Shown here: piece after piece, positions 44,035 to 53,415 of the stretch
Numbering within the stretch: position 1 is the stretch's first letter
Layout: each line of letters starts with the position of its first letter
Origin: Mesostigma viride
Lineage: Eukaryota > Streptophyta > Mesostigmatophyceae > Mesostigmatales > Mesostigmataceae
Direction of reading: 5' to 3'
DNA: 64,000 bases
Assembly (NCBI GenBank): GCA_009746045.1
Contig: RPFO01001044.1
Location: 55,001 to 119,000, forward strand
The notes under the pieces: model-generated
What the model was told of the DNA's origin: nothing
Seen by the model: only the letters and a program-made list of their open reading frames with translations
Database searches by the model: none
Program-made: the position numbers and the translations under genes

Positions 44035-44679
44035 ATGGAAGCCACGTACGAGAACCTTCCACCCGAAGTCTTGACTCAAATCGTGAAAGAGTCGTGGCCT
44101 TACGGGTGCGCCATCAACAAAGCCACCCAACGCGAATACGACGTCGTTGCAGTCGCGAAAAAAGAAGAATTGAGCAAAAAGTTTCGCGTGAACGACCTTT
44201 TTCTTACCATCGGAACGGAGCTCTCGGTCCGAGAAAACGAAGAAGCCGATCTGAACTGGCTTAATCCGAAGCTCGCCGAAAGGACCGACGAGCAACTGCG
44301 AGGCGTGATAAAAGCATTGTCTTTGGAGCGCATCGAGGAATGCGAGGACGCCGTGTACACTCCGCATCACGTCAAAGTGATAAAACTCTTCGCGCTCTGT
44401 CGCGACTTGAAAGAAGGCGTCGAAAACATCATGGACCTGCACATCTCCAATCGGACCTACGACAGGATCGAGTTTCGTTTGTTCGATGTTGCGAGCAAGA
44501 CCAGTCCTTTCACGGTCCGAGCGAGCAGTTTCATGACCAAGTTTTACAACCAACTACAGGCCCAGGAGGAGCGGGCCGGGAGATCGACGACGAGCGAGCA
44601 CTGGAATTGGAACGGGTGGTGGTCTCGATGCCTTGAAAAACATTGCGAAAACTACCGAAACGTCGGGGTGTTGTCGTAG
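44035..44679 (+). CDS. F-box-like protein, paralog of palindrome gene
   Basis: 214 residues. The N-terminus ENLPPEVLTQIVKESWP then C-x-INKATQ matches that of the palindrome protein at 30,515. LPPEVL is F-box-like. The rest is helical and charged. TATAAAAAAG at about 43,990 lies 45 nt upstream. Substrate adaptor for ubiquitin ligation is inferred from the F-box-like start only. Confidence 0.75.
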   Translation: MEATYENLPPEVLTQIVKESWPYGCAINKATQREYDVVAVAKKEELSKKFRVNDLFLTIGTELSVRENEEADLNWLNPKLAERTDEQLRGVIKALSLERIEECEDAVYTPHHVKVIKLFALCRDLKEGVENIMDLHISNRTYDRIEFRLFDVASKTSPFTVRASSFMTKFYNQLQAQEERAGRSTTSEHWNWNGWWSRCLEKHCENYRNVGVLS

Positions 44680-44939
44680 ATAGAGCGTTCGGTTTCGTGA
44701 GGCCACATAACGATTGCGCGGGAAGGTTCTACGGTGGTTATCAAAGGAGGAAGAGGCGCATCGCGCAGAGGATGCGTGTACAGTTTCATCGAGTGGCGGA
44801 TCTTTCTGCCGCGTTTCTGTCTTAATAACCAATCTTTAAATTTTTGATCACACCGCTTTCGAGCGGAATTGCACACAACTGGTCTCATTGACATCCAATA
44901 GTTGTAAATAAATAAATTGTTGTTTGAGGGTATATAGGA
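44680..44939. other. No gene supported
   Basis: Short overlapping frames; tatatagg lies just before the next ATG. Confidence 0.5.
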
Positions 44940-45182
44940 ATGACAACAGCATGCGGCCACAAGCTGAAGTCTGGCGGCCATTGTCGCATAAAGGTGAAAG
45001 GCGCCAAGAAATGCCGGTTTCATGCAAAAAAACATGTCGTGCGCGGACCAAATGTTTCTGGACCAAATGAAATCGAAACTTGGGAAGAGTATATAATACG
45101 GACCACAGAAGCGGATCGAAACCAGGCCGAGAAGAGAAAAAATTCGACACAAGGCGGTAACGCTAGTAAGAAACAGAAATGA
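44940..45182 (+). CDS. Short Cys/His-finger protein (DUF5763-like)
   Basis: 80 residues. The N-terminal finger is C5, C15, C25 and H28 (pattern C-x9-C-x9-C-x2-H). After it comes EIETWEEY...RTTEADRNQ, which also starts the larger protein at 53,416-54,492. This gene thus looks like a short paralog, or the N-terminal remnant, of that family. The tail is basic. The next gene's frame opens at its stop codon. Confidence 0.75.
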   Translation: MTTACGHKLKSGGHCRIKVKGAKKCRFHAKKHVVRGPNVSGPNEIETWEEYIIRTTEADRNQAEKRKNSTQGGNASKKQK

Positions 45183-45217
45183 TAGTATTTTTTTTTCTGG
45201 CTTTTCCGTATACTTGG

Positions 45218-46283
45218 ATGACCAAGGAGTGCGGACACAAGTTAAAGAAAGGTGGCCGTTGTCAGATCAAAGTCGCAGACCCCAAGAAGAAGCGATGCAG
45301 GTTCCACGGAAAGGGAGGCAAGACCAAACACCGAGTCAGAGGAGGGGCGTCGATACCTGGGACGTCGTTTGTAACGGCCGACCAGTCTTCAAGAGATAGT
45401 ATGGTATCGGCCAACTCGAATTGGAAAAACAGCGGCGTACAAGATGAGGTTCAATCACGTCCTGAGATTATTATTACACAACGTAATCCCCCCCCTGAAG
45501 GGACAGGCACGAATGGAAACCGTGCTGATTGGCCTCGTCTGAGGGAATCCCTACACCCCTCTGTGGAAGAGGATGAGTTGATGATTCCACACAATCGGCG
45601 GGTTCATGAGGAGCCGCTCGATTACGGTGACGCAGGTTCTAAATTTGACGCGATGGACTTATATTTTCCCGGGGGAATCTATAGAGAGTTGCCAGATGTA
45701 AGGGGGAAGAACGTGAATAACGAATTTGACGATTCAAACCCCCCTGCGAAAAATCAAACTAGAAACTCCGCGCAGTCATCCTATCGTCCTGACCCACGAC
45801 TGCCCGGAATAAACCTTGATACAAACAAAAAGCAAAAAACTGGTCGGCCAAAGGTATTTTCTGACCGTTTACACGGGGTTGCACTCCCTGACGAAAACGC
45901 GGAAAGGTCTCCTCTTGAAAACTTACCAGAGGAGGTTTTACACCATATAGTTAATAATTTAGATGTGCAATCGTTGCGCAACTTTGGTGCATCCAACAAA
46001 AACCTATATCATCAGGTATTGAAACTGATGGAAGATAGCATCAAAGCTAACCCTGAATATTTTAGCGGCACCGGCAGTGCTGAAATGGAAAAGAAAGCGG
46101 TAAATAATGACAGTGAACGCCGAGAATGCGGAAAGAAAAAAAAAAGGACTTGAACCGTTTAACGAAACGCAGTACCTTGAAAGGATAGCGCTGTATATGG
46201 ATGCCTGGTGGGAAAAAAGAGCGGAACTAATACAAAAAGTGCGTATTGCAAAGAGACTCCAAGAAATCCGGCCTTCTCGGTAA
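45218..46283 (+). CDS. Cys/His-finger protein with C-terminal F-box, frame shift in A10
   Basis: I start at 45,218 because the finger (ECGHKLKKGG...CQIKV...CRFH) sits at the very N-terminus in its relatives; an in-frame ATG also exists at 45,179. The middle is low-complexity and polar. Near residues 225-265 LENLPEEVLHHIVNNLDVQS and a following helix form a good F-box. The frame stops at 46,153 just after a run of ten As (46,136-46,145). Another frame across the run continues for about 55 codons (with a WWEKRAEL segment) to 46,283. A longer protein with a homopolymer shift is likely. Confidence 0.75.
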
Positions 46284-46518
46284 AACCGTTTCCTGGTACC
46301 GCAATAATGATCTTACCGAACTTCATATGATGGGTTGTTTTCTCGCCAAATTGGAAACAGAGTGGGAGGATCGCGATCCTAATGCGTCTTCGATACGGAT
46401 CCGCTGTCGCGATGTCGCCGAGGCGTCAATAATGGCAAAGGATCGTAAAAACGCACGTGACGTCGGCCACGATCGTTCCAACGCGTGTGAGAGACTAGAA
46501 CAGGAAGCATCTTACTAG
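46246..46518 (+). CDS. Hypothetical 90-residue frame
   Basis: Overlaps the end of the previous gene's possible extension in a different frame. Composition is polar and protein-like (contains WYRNNDLTELHMMG), so it may be the continuation of that gene after another shift. No domain recognised. Confidence 0.4.
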   Translation: MQRDSKKSGLLGKTVSWYRNNDLTELHMMGCFLAKLETEWEDRDPNASSIRIRCRDVAEASIMAKDRKNARDVGHDRSNACERLEQEASY

Positions 46519-46532
46519 ATGGTAAGGTAATT

Positions 46533-46847
46533 TCACCTCCTCCGGCTCTTGCGATGCCTTCGCTGGTTGATGGTGTGCTTCAGATACGCCATCTGCGCTG
46601 GATGGGTTTGCGAGCTTTGATACATATAGGGCATTGGCTCCTGGCTCAAGTCCATCCATTCCAGCTGGCCGTTGGTGGCGGGGACGTCGGGGGGCTGGAC
46701 CATGTCGCCGCTGTTCGCCATTCCACATGAGGCGGCTCGGTGGCGAGAAGCCGGCTTGCGCCTCGAGTGCGAGGCGCACCTCTTGTAGCCAGCCCTGGCG
46801 CTGTTGCTGCAATGGCTGCCGTCCTTGCATTTTGCGGTGCACTTCAT
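46533..46847 (-). CDS. Cys/His-finger protein, Gln/Arg-rich
   Basis: 104 residues. N-terminal finger: C3, C7, C13, C24, H27 (C-x3-C-x5-C-x10-C-x2-H). The rest is rich in Gln, Pro, Met and Tyr with a basic Arg-rich end. Short AT-rich leader. Member of the finger family; function unknown. Confidence 0.7.
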   Translation of the reverse strand: MKCTAKCKDGSHCSNSARAGYKRCASHSRRKPASRHRAASCGMANSGDMVQPPDVPATNGQLEWMDLSQEPMPYMYQSSQTHPAQMAYLKHTINQRRHRKSRRR

Positions 46848-47013
46848 GGGTGTATACTACTTGTTCTCTAGAAAAACTTCGGACTCACTTGTTTTTCTTC
46901 GTGGCTCGCTTTTTTGGTTTCTTTTTTCGCGTTTGTCCCCCTCCGTGGTTGTTCAGGCCGTGACTATAATACAACAAGGGAGGCATGGCGTATAAGATAA
47001 AGCGGCGATTTTT
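46848..47013. other. Gap before the tRNA gene
   Basis: No supported frame. There is no T-run on the minus strand directly after the tRNA 3' end, so a classic Pol III terminator is not obvious. Confidence 0.5.
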
Positions 47014-47085
47014 GTTCGGGGCGAGACTCGAACTCGCGACCTGCGGCTCATAAGACCGCCGCTCTACCGACTGAGCTACTCGAAC
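47014..47085 (-). tRNA. tRNA-Ile (anticodon UAU)
   Basis: 72 nt on the minus strand fold as a tRNA. The 7-bp acceptor stem has one mismatch, the D arm is GCTC...GAGC, and the anticodon stem is GCGGT/GCCGC around loop CTTATGA, giving anticodon TAT. The T arm is GCGAG...CTCGC with TTCGAGT. No intron and no encoded CCA. UAU decodes the ATA isoleucine codon. A lone tRNA among viral-type genes is common in giant viruses. Confidence 0.93.
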
Positions 47086-47157
47086 GTACCTTTTAGCACC
47101 ACTTTTTTCCTTCCGTTTTGAACGCGCTTTTTTTGGCGCGTATGTATAAAAAGGAGC

Positions 47158-48872
47158 ATGATCGGAAAACCGAGGACATGTAAAGGAACGCTAAAAGACG
47201 GTCGTTCGTGCTCGAACTGTTGTACGGGTAAGCGTAAGTATTGCGGCGTCCATAGCAGGACTCGGACACACCGAGCTCGAAACGAAAAGTTCGAAAACGA
47301 ACCTAGTCAAACCTTAGAACACAAAGACCGCCTCAACCGTGTACTAGAAAAAGGGAGAGAGGCCCAAATAACCCGAGAAAAAAATGGCGCCCCCCCGAAA
47401 ATCTGGACGCCACAGGAAAAACAAGAGGTTTATGAAAGGGCCTCCAAAACGGTCATGAATGCAAGGGAAAGTATTGCCCCCCCATCGTCAGGGAAAATGC
47501 ATGGATTAATAATGTTTCGAAGCATGTCGATAACACTAATGCAGATCTTCCAAGTACTGATATTCCATCTTCTCGCGAAGATACTAAAAGAGATTATAGC
47601 GAGGAAAGGGTGAGACAAAATCACGAAAGCAATAAGGTCCAATCGCAAAAATTACTTTTTGATTTGTTATTGACAGACACTTCACTCTTCAGTAAAAGTG
47701 AAAAAGAGGAACACGAAAAAAAGATTGCTTCTGCCAGTAAGGTGTTGTATGAATCAAAGGTGGCTCTAACAAACAAACAAAATAAAGATCAAGAGGCTGC
47801 GGAACAGGAAGCTTTACGGGCGTCTGAAAACAGAAACAAACCAGTCGACTCTGCACGAACTAAACAGATGTTAGATAAGTTGAAACAAAAACGAAAAGAG
47901 GCTCCGGAAAAGGAAGATTTACGGGCGTCTGAAAACAGAAACAAACCAGTCGACTCTGCACGAACTAAACAGATGTTAGATAAGTTGAAACAAAAACGAA
48001 AAGAGGCTGCATGGCAAGACGAGCAACGAAAAGCTGCAGCTAATATTTTGCGGCGGCAAGAGGAACGAGCAGCTAAAGCGGCTGCGGAACAAGAAGCTGC
48101 AAGACGTGCACTAAAAGCGGCTGCGAAAGAGGCGGCTAGAATAGCTCGTGAAAAAGAAGATCAACGAAAACAGCAAGAAGAGGAAGCGGAACAAGCACGA
48201 CAAGCGGAAGCGCAAGCAAAACGATTCAAAGAGTATGTCAAGTTTTACGCACAACAACGTCCTCAAACAGCGGGACCGTCTTATAACAGAGGTTCTCAAC
48301 CGCAAGGACGGGATGAGAGAGAACGACAAGACGAAGAGGCAAAAGGATCATTTGCAAGGAGCTGGGATCGTGCTCAAAGAGCAAAAGCCCGGATGGAAAA
48401 CGAACGAGCGTCTGAGCAACGTCCTTATCCAGCTGTACCGTCGAATATGCAAGAAGCTCAACCGCAAGTACCTAATATGCCCGATCCGGAGTCTACTGAA
48501 GACTTTCTAAGGTTTCTTTATCGAGAACCACGACAAAAAGCACCGATCGTGGAGAATCTCTTCAAGACAGCGGGACTAACGCAAGTAGAGGTTGATTCGG
48601 CAGCTCCGGGCTTACTAAATGTTGCAAATAACATTCTCGACCCTCGAACTATTTTCGGTCTACAAAAAAAATGGAAACCGGTATCAAAGATAGCAGGCAA
48701 AGCTCGAATACACCCAGACAAATGGCACCTCGAGAACCAAAACTATCCTGGGGTCTTTAATACAAAGATGAACACATTCGTGGGTAATCTGTTTAAAGAA
48801 ATAAAAAAACATTATCCGATGCAGAAAAGGAAGACAAAAATGAAAACCATAGAAAAAGGTCGCAGAAAGTAA
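47158..48872 (+). CDS. Cys/His-finger protein with coiled coil and C-terminal J-domain motif
   Basis: The N-terminus is a finger (C8, C18, C21, C22, C29, H32) preceded by TATAAAAA ending 5 nt before the ATG. After about 105 codons a run of seven Cs (47,477-47,483) needs a one-base shift. The other frame is open from there through SREDTKRDYSEERV into the long second segment ending at 48,872, about 570 codons in all. The middle is Ala/Glu/Lys/Gln coiled coil with a 32-codon direct duplication (LRASENRNKPVDSARTKQML). At 48,711-48,722 an HPDK motif lies between two helices, as in auxilin-type J domains, which recruit Hsp70. Confidence 0.75.
47802..48006. repeat. In-frame tandem duplication within the J-domain gene
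   Basis: A segment of about 97 bp encoding LRASENRNKPVDSARTKQML and the following DKLKQKRKEA occurs twice in succession with almost identical bases, so the duplication is recent. Confidence 0.85.
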
Positions 48873-49236
48873 TGGGCAATGTGTGGTAGAAACACGTCCG
48901 CGGGATTTGTAAGCATTACCCAGTCTTTGATCTTCGTACTTAAAAAGCGAGGTCGGAACAAAACTGTACCCACCTCATCGAGCCGTTGTCGGGATTCGGA
49001 TAGATGTCGGACACACACCCTGCAAAAAAACCAGTTGTCATAAACAATTGGATATTGTCATTGCCGCAAATGACAAGTATCCGCTTGTATGCAGCATTTT
49101 GACATCGTTCAAGTATCAGTAGCTCTCTATATTATCATCACATCCGTACGGCCAGTCTCGTGACGTCAGCGCACTCGGACAACGAGTCTTCTAATTCTTC
49201 TCGAGGTCTCTCGAGTCCCGATCTCCCGTTTCGCCC
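48873..49236. other. Intergenic, no gene seen
   Basis: 364 bp without a supported frame. Mixed composition, some AT-rich words before the KilA-N gene. Confidence 0.6.
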
Positions 49237-50328
49237 ATGGCTGTCGCCGCACCGTTTGCACACGCTTTGTTCAACTTAGCAAGAGAAACAGACACCTATT
49301 GGATATTCACGTTGAAACCGTGCATAATGTTCGAAGTAAATCCTAACCAGGAAATAAAAGTGTGGAAGAGCGACCGAATGATCCATGGCCAGAATTTGAC
49401 CGCGGCCGCTTCCAATGGAAAGAAGCGTTTCGAAAGCTGGTTTAGACTCGATGGGTCAAAAGCCTTTATTGCAGCCCTCGAACGGGCTTCGCGGTCTGAG
49501 GAGCGGAGTGTCGATGGTCGACGCATAGAACACACATCTGTGTTCTATGGTCAAGGCCTGACGAAGGATGTTCTCCAGGCGACAAAAAACGTAAAGACCG
49601 GGCCTGTGGACGATCGCGGCGTCTACATCCACCCAAAGCTGGTTAACTCTCTGGCCATGTGGGTAAGTCCGGACTTTGCCGTCCACGCCATGGATTGGGT
49701 GGACCGCATCCTCGCGGGCGACATAACGATGATCGAGGTCGTCCGCGACGCGCACGACGCGGCAAACGGCACGACTACGACGGTTCTGTTGAACACGGAA
49801 CTCCACAATGGCCGCAAGAAACCGGACTACGTCGAACCCGTGCGCGCTGCGCCCCCTTCGATGCGCGTTGCTTCTAAGGACTTGCAGCACAAGCTTGCGG
49901 ACTTGGTTTCGATCACTGTGCCAAAAGAACGCGTGAGACAGACGTTGGTTACGGTTGCGGACCGCGGATGCAAAGCTTCGACGGGGGTTGACACGGCGGC
50001 GCTGAAGGAGCTCAACAACGCGTACAAAGGGAGCGCAAGAGACCTGATGGACGAGGAGCAGCTCGCGGTCGACGAGTTTTTCAAGCGTCAGGTGATTTTG
50101 CGCGCCAAGAGACAGGGAAGGGAGGCCGACTTCACGGAGATCGCGGTGGAAGTCCAGTTGCAGCTGGCACCTTTCACTGTGCAGGCAACCGGCGCGACGC
50201 CATTCGAGGTTGTGAAGAAAAACAAGGAGGAGATGAAAACGGATCTTGTTCTTACCCGTCCGCTGAACCTCGAGAGGTTCAATTTTTCGGGAAGGAAAAA
50301 GATCAAGAGCGCCGAAGCGCTTTCTTGA
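49237..50328 (+). CDS. KilA-N domain protein
   Basis: 363 residues. Residues about 38-150 fit the KilA-N DNA-binding domain: WKSDRMIHGQNL, then a helix with FESWFRL, and the hallmark GVYIHPKLVNSLAMWVSPDF followed by AVHAMDWVDRIL. KilA-N proteins are a typical, often multi-copy family of large DNA viruses and phages. The C-terminal 200 residues are helical and charged without a recognised fold. The start is the first ATG after an untranslated, AT-rich leader. Confidence 0.88.
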   Translation: MAVAAPFAHALFNLARETDTYWIFTLKPCIMFEVNPNQEIKVWKSDRMIHGQNLTAAASNGKKRFESWFRLDGSKAFIAALERASRSEERSVDGRRIEHTSVFYGQGLTKDVLQATKNVKTGPVDDRGVYIHPKLVNSLAMWVSPDFAVHAMDWVDRILAGDITMIEVVRDAHDAANGTTTTVLLNTELHNGRKKPDYVEPVRAAPPSMRVASKDLQHKLADLVSITVPKERVRQTLVTVADRGCKASTGVDTAALKELNNAYKGSARDLMDEEQLAVDEFFKRQVILRAKRQGREADFTEIAVEVQLQLAPFTVQATGATPFEVVKKNKEEMKTDLVLTRPLNLERFNFSGRKKIKSAEALS

Positions 50329-50430
50329 ATTGTTTTAATAATCGTATGCAGAGGTAGATGCAATCCTCTCGAGATCAATAAATGATGGTTAAAAGGCATT
50401 AAACTGTTATGATGAAAAGTGCAATTGTGA
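50329..50430. other. Convergent 3' region
   Basis: AT-rich segment between convergent genes, with ttgttttaataatc and aataaatgatgg. Confidence 0.5.
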
Positions 50431-51105
50431 TCATTTCTTTTTGGAGTGACAGCGGCACACAGTCTTGCCCTTGACAGGCTTGTTCTCGCATCTCTTTTTG
50501 GCGAGCGTCTTCGCCTTGCATCGCCGTACTCGAGTGGACTCGGCGGGTTGGTTGTGGTTGGACTCGGCGGGTTGGTTGTGGGGTCCGGCTTGATTGTTCT
50601 CTTTCTCTAGGAGCAGTTTCAAAACTTCATCACCTGTTTTGTTTGGATATTTATGCAACGCCGTTTGCAATTTTGTGATTTCTCGGCCTATCGGGTTTTG
50701 TTCTTCTATAAGTTGGTCCATTTCCTTCTCTAACTGTTGTTTTCTAGCTTTTCTCTCTTCAGGCGTCAATCTCCAGTTTCTGTTGATTGTATCGGCTTCA
50801 TATCGCTTTTTATGGTACTCGATATCTGCTTTTAATTTATTCGGTAGAAGTTCGTCGATCCTTGCTTTTTTTTGTTCATATATTCCCGCAAGTGCATATG
50901 GAAGTGTCCTTTTTCCAATAATTAATCCTGTCTTACGCGCGATTTCCGCACGCGCGTTTTCAGGCAAATCGTTTATCGTCGGTTTTGTCGGGTCCGCCGC
51001 GGTTGTCGGACGTGACGTCGTTTGTCTCTGCTGACGTTCCATCAGTCGTATCTCACGCGCAGTCGTAGGACGTTTCATCTCTTGATAATTTCGTTTAGGG
51101 GGCAT
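50431..51105 (-). CDS. Protein with C-terminal Cys/His finger and F-box-like helix
   Basis: 224 residues. Here the finger (RRCKAKTLAKKRCENK...CRCH) is at the C-terminus, unlike its relatives. An INDLPENARAEIARKTG segment near residue 45 is F-box-like. Coiled-coil region about 75-150. Two tandem NHNQPAES words precede the finger. Confidence 0.75.
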   Translation of the reverse strand: MPPKRNYQEMKRPTTAREIRLMERQQRQTTSRPTTAADPTKPTINDLPENARAEIARKTGLIIGKRTLPYALAGIYEQKKARIDELLPNKLKADIEYHKKRYEADTINRNWRLTPEERKARKQQLEKEMDQLIEEQNPIGREITKLQTALHKYPNKTGDEVLKLLLEKENNQAGPHNQPAESNHNQPAESTRVRRCKAKTLAKKRCENKPVKGKTVCRCHSKKK

Positions 51106-51252
51106 GAAACCTTACATGATTAAGCAAAGACAAAATAATGTTTTATTATTAAATCGTTAATAGGTGTTACAGCGTCTTAGACTCAAGAGAGTCTCGGCAT
51201 TAAAGCCTTTAATTCAAGACAGTCTCGGCTTTCAAGACTTTCATCGCGGATT

Positions 51253-51594
51253 TCAGCGCATCGCCTTACGCATGCACTCAATGAGTCGGTTTGCCTCCTT
51301 CGCTTTTGCTCGAAGGTTTTCTCGCTCCTCCACGAGCTTCTTTTTCTTGAGCTGTTTTTCCTCATCCGTCATTCTTGTGTTCACGTGTAAGAGGTAATTG
51401 AGTTCGCGTCGAATCGCGATGTACCGGAAGTCGTCTTTGATCTTCCTTTCGACAGCGTCTTCAAGCATTTTCCATAGGTTGTCGAATGCTTCAGGCGTCG
51501 TTGGTTTGTTGAAGGCCCCGTCTTCCGAAGGCGTTTCGATCGCCTCTTGGATGGATTTGCGTTTTAAAGAGGAAGACGATGAAACTTTTGGCAT
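51253..51594 (-). CDS. Small helical charged protein
   Basis: 113 residues from 51,594. The upstream in-frame ATG at 51,777 would overlap the neighbour at 51,597 in another frame. Ser/Lys-rich N-terminus, then a coiled coil with EEKQLKKKKLVEERENLRAK. No family recognised. It lies 2 nt after the next gene's stop, so the two may be co-expressed. Confidence 0.65.
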   Translation of the reverse strand: MPKVSSSSSLKRKSIQEAIETPSEDGAFNKPTTPEAFDNLWKMLEDAVERKIKDDFRYIAIRRELNYLLHVNTRMTDEEKQLKKKKLVEERENLRAKAKEANRLIECMRKAMR

Positions 51595-51596
51595 CT

Positions 51597-51833
51597 TCAC
51601 GCGACGAAAAGAGACTGCAACTTCTTTAGGAATGGCGTGTGTTGGTCGAGAACGAAATGCAAGAATTGCCCCAAGGCGACCAAGCACACGAACGAGAGAG
51701 CGAGGATTGGGACTCGAAATCGTCTCCCATCGGCTAAATAGGCGATGACGACCGAAGCTAGCAACGTCGCCGCCCAATCAAAAGCGGCGGATCCCGCGAT
51801 CCGATAAGAACGCAATCTTTCTATCAAAGACAT
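51597..51833 (-). CDS. Small membrane protein of a type widespread in NCLDVs
   Basis: 78 residues. IAGSAAFDWAATLLASVVIAYL forms one membrane span with a conserved-looking D/W/T pattern, and a second span ends LGQFLHFVLDQHTPF. This matches, from memory of the family, the short two-span protein (F-D-x-x-x-T...H-x(6)-T) found in many giant viruses. Its presence supports an NCLDV origin. Confidence 0.7.
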   Translation of the reverse strand: MSLIERLRSYRIAGSAAFDWAATLLASVVIAYLADGRRFRVPILALSFVCLVALGQFLHFVLDQHTPFLKKLQSLFVA

Positions 51834-51918
51834 GACTGTTAAGAATCAATTTCGAGATTCTTCCAAACAAGGGTGTACGGAGCGGCTGCGGAAACAGGCG
51901 AACCAGAGAATCGCAATC

Positions 51919-52317
51919 TTACTGAGGAGGATCGGTTTCGTTCTTATCCGGATCCCTTGGTTCGTCGAGGAGACGCGAGAGGACGATCGCGTATGCGGAT
52001 GCGACATTGAGACGAATGTAACTGACGATCATAAACGCGAGAAGGCCTTTGAAGAAGCCTAGTCGATAAAATCCGGGGAAAAAAATCATCGCGCTGAGTG
52101 CCATTGACGCAAAAACGGGGATTTGGGCTTGCAGAATTTCGGTTACATCTTTTTCCTGGTCGTCCGATGCGATCGCTCGAATCCAGAAATTTGTAAAAAC
52201 AGCAAAGATAAGTGGAAATACGAAAATATCAGCGATCTTCAAGGCAGAGCCGAAACACGCGGATAAGATTGTAACGTCCGGCTTATCCTTGACGGTTTTG
52301 GGCTCGACTTTGCTCAT
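51919..52317 (-). CDS. Membrane protein, unknown
   Basis: 132 residues from the ATG at 52,317, which I prefer to the longer frame because a longer start would overlap the divergent gene. Hydrophobic spans at about 25-50, 67-85 and 90-115; polar, charged C-terminus. Shares a short bidirectional promoter (TATAAAAG at about 52,325) with the gene on its right. Function unknown. Confidence 0.65.
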   Translation of the reverse strand: MSKVEPKTVKDKPDVTILSACFGSALKIADIFVFPLIFAVFTNFWIRAIASDDQEKDVTEILQAQIPVFASMALSAMIFFPGFYRLGFFKGLLAFMIVSYIRLNVASAYAIVLSRLLDEPRDPDKNETDPPQ

Positions 52318-52381
52318 GAGATTAGTATAAAAGAGAAGCAGAAAACAAGAATAAGCGAAACACCTCACAACTCGCACGAAA

Positions 52382-53077
52382 ATGAGGGTCACGAACGAAA
52401 TCGCCCAATTTCTCGACTCTTTGACGCTCGTCATGGACGGGGCTCTCATCAACAGCGAGTTCCCGGAGCGAGTCGCGGACATGTTTAAACGGCACAACAT
52501 CTCCACGCCTTCGGTCCATATCTCGGACGCTTTCATCGAAAAAATATCGAAAACGTTCCTTTCGGGACTCTTGATACCCGAGTTTATGAACAGAGCGGTT
52601 GTGGACGCCGTGTTGTCCGCGCCGATCGCTCCTGCCTTTTCTGGCGTGGCGGGCATTTCGATTGCGCCCATTCAATGGGATCAACTACTCACCGCGGTTT
52701 GCAGTAGTTTGGGTCGTCCAAAAATCCTGAGCGCGCACGGATATGTCCGTTCGGACGAACTCGAACAGCTCGGTCGACGAATCATCACTTGCTGCATCAC
52801 GCCGAGCACGCTCAACTCTGCCAAGCTTCGAGTGTCTCTCGCTACGTGCGTGTCCGAGTTTGGCGTCGACCAAATCGTGGTTTGCTGTCTCCTTCAGCTT
52901 TCTTCACTCAGCCAGGCGGGCACGACTCTTCGGTCTCTGCACGAGGAGATCGTGGAAGAAATCATGGTAGCCGCGAGAGCGGCTTATATGGAACTGTCAA
53001 ACCCTGCTCCTGTGGACACGATGGTCACGAAAGCGATCAACGACTTTGTGTTGACCGCCGACGAGTATTTGGTTTGA
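52382..53077 (+). CDS. Unknown helical protein
   Basis: 231 residues, largely helical, with several Cys (ITCCIT, VVCCLLQL) and Ser/Leu-rich segments. TATAAAAG lies about 57 nt before the ATG. No family recognised. Divergent from the membrane-protein gene on its left. Confidence 0.65.
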   Translation: MRVTNEIAQFLDSLTLVMDGALINSEFPERVADMFKRHNISTPSVHISDAFIEKISKTFLSGLLIPEFMNRAVVDAVLSAPIAPAFSGVAGISIAPIQWDQLLTAVCSSLGRPKILSAHGYVRSDELEQLGRRIITCCITPSTLNSAKLRVSLATCVSEFGVDQIVVCCLLQLSSLSQAGTTLRSLHEEIVEEIMVAARAAYMELSNPAPVDTMVTKAINDFVLTADEYLV

Positions 53078-53415
53078 TCATCAGTCCCTGCCATTGGCAC
53101 CGTATTTGGGAACAAACACGGCGGATTCGAAACTTCGATCGCTATTCAAAAAACCTTTCATTAGCGTGATGAGATCTTCTCGTTGTCTACGCACTAACCG
53201 TGCTCTATGAAAGGTTTTCTTGCCTCGTGGCATTCACGAGTGTGTCGTAACTTTAGGATGGAAAATTTTCTCCGAGTTCCTTTGCTTGCAGATGTCGAAC
53301 ATGTGCCCATTAATTCGGTACCTCTTGAAAGGGATCGTTGGCGACCTCTTGGTAGTCGTGGGAACGGAACAGGACATCTGATCTGTAATGTATATTAACA
53401 TTTAATGAAAAACTG
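53078..53415. other. Intergenic, weak 63-codon frame only
   Basis: A frame at 53,207-53,398 has no supporting feature. The right end has the atttaatgaaaaac 3' motif seen after other genes, on the side of the next minus-strand gene. Confidence 0.5.

Noticed and set aside
44652-45152. 166-codon minus-strand frame over the short finger gene
   Set aside because: Shadow of the plus-strand finger gene, which has a recognisable motif.
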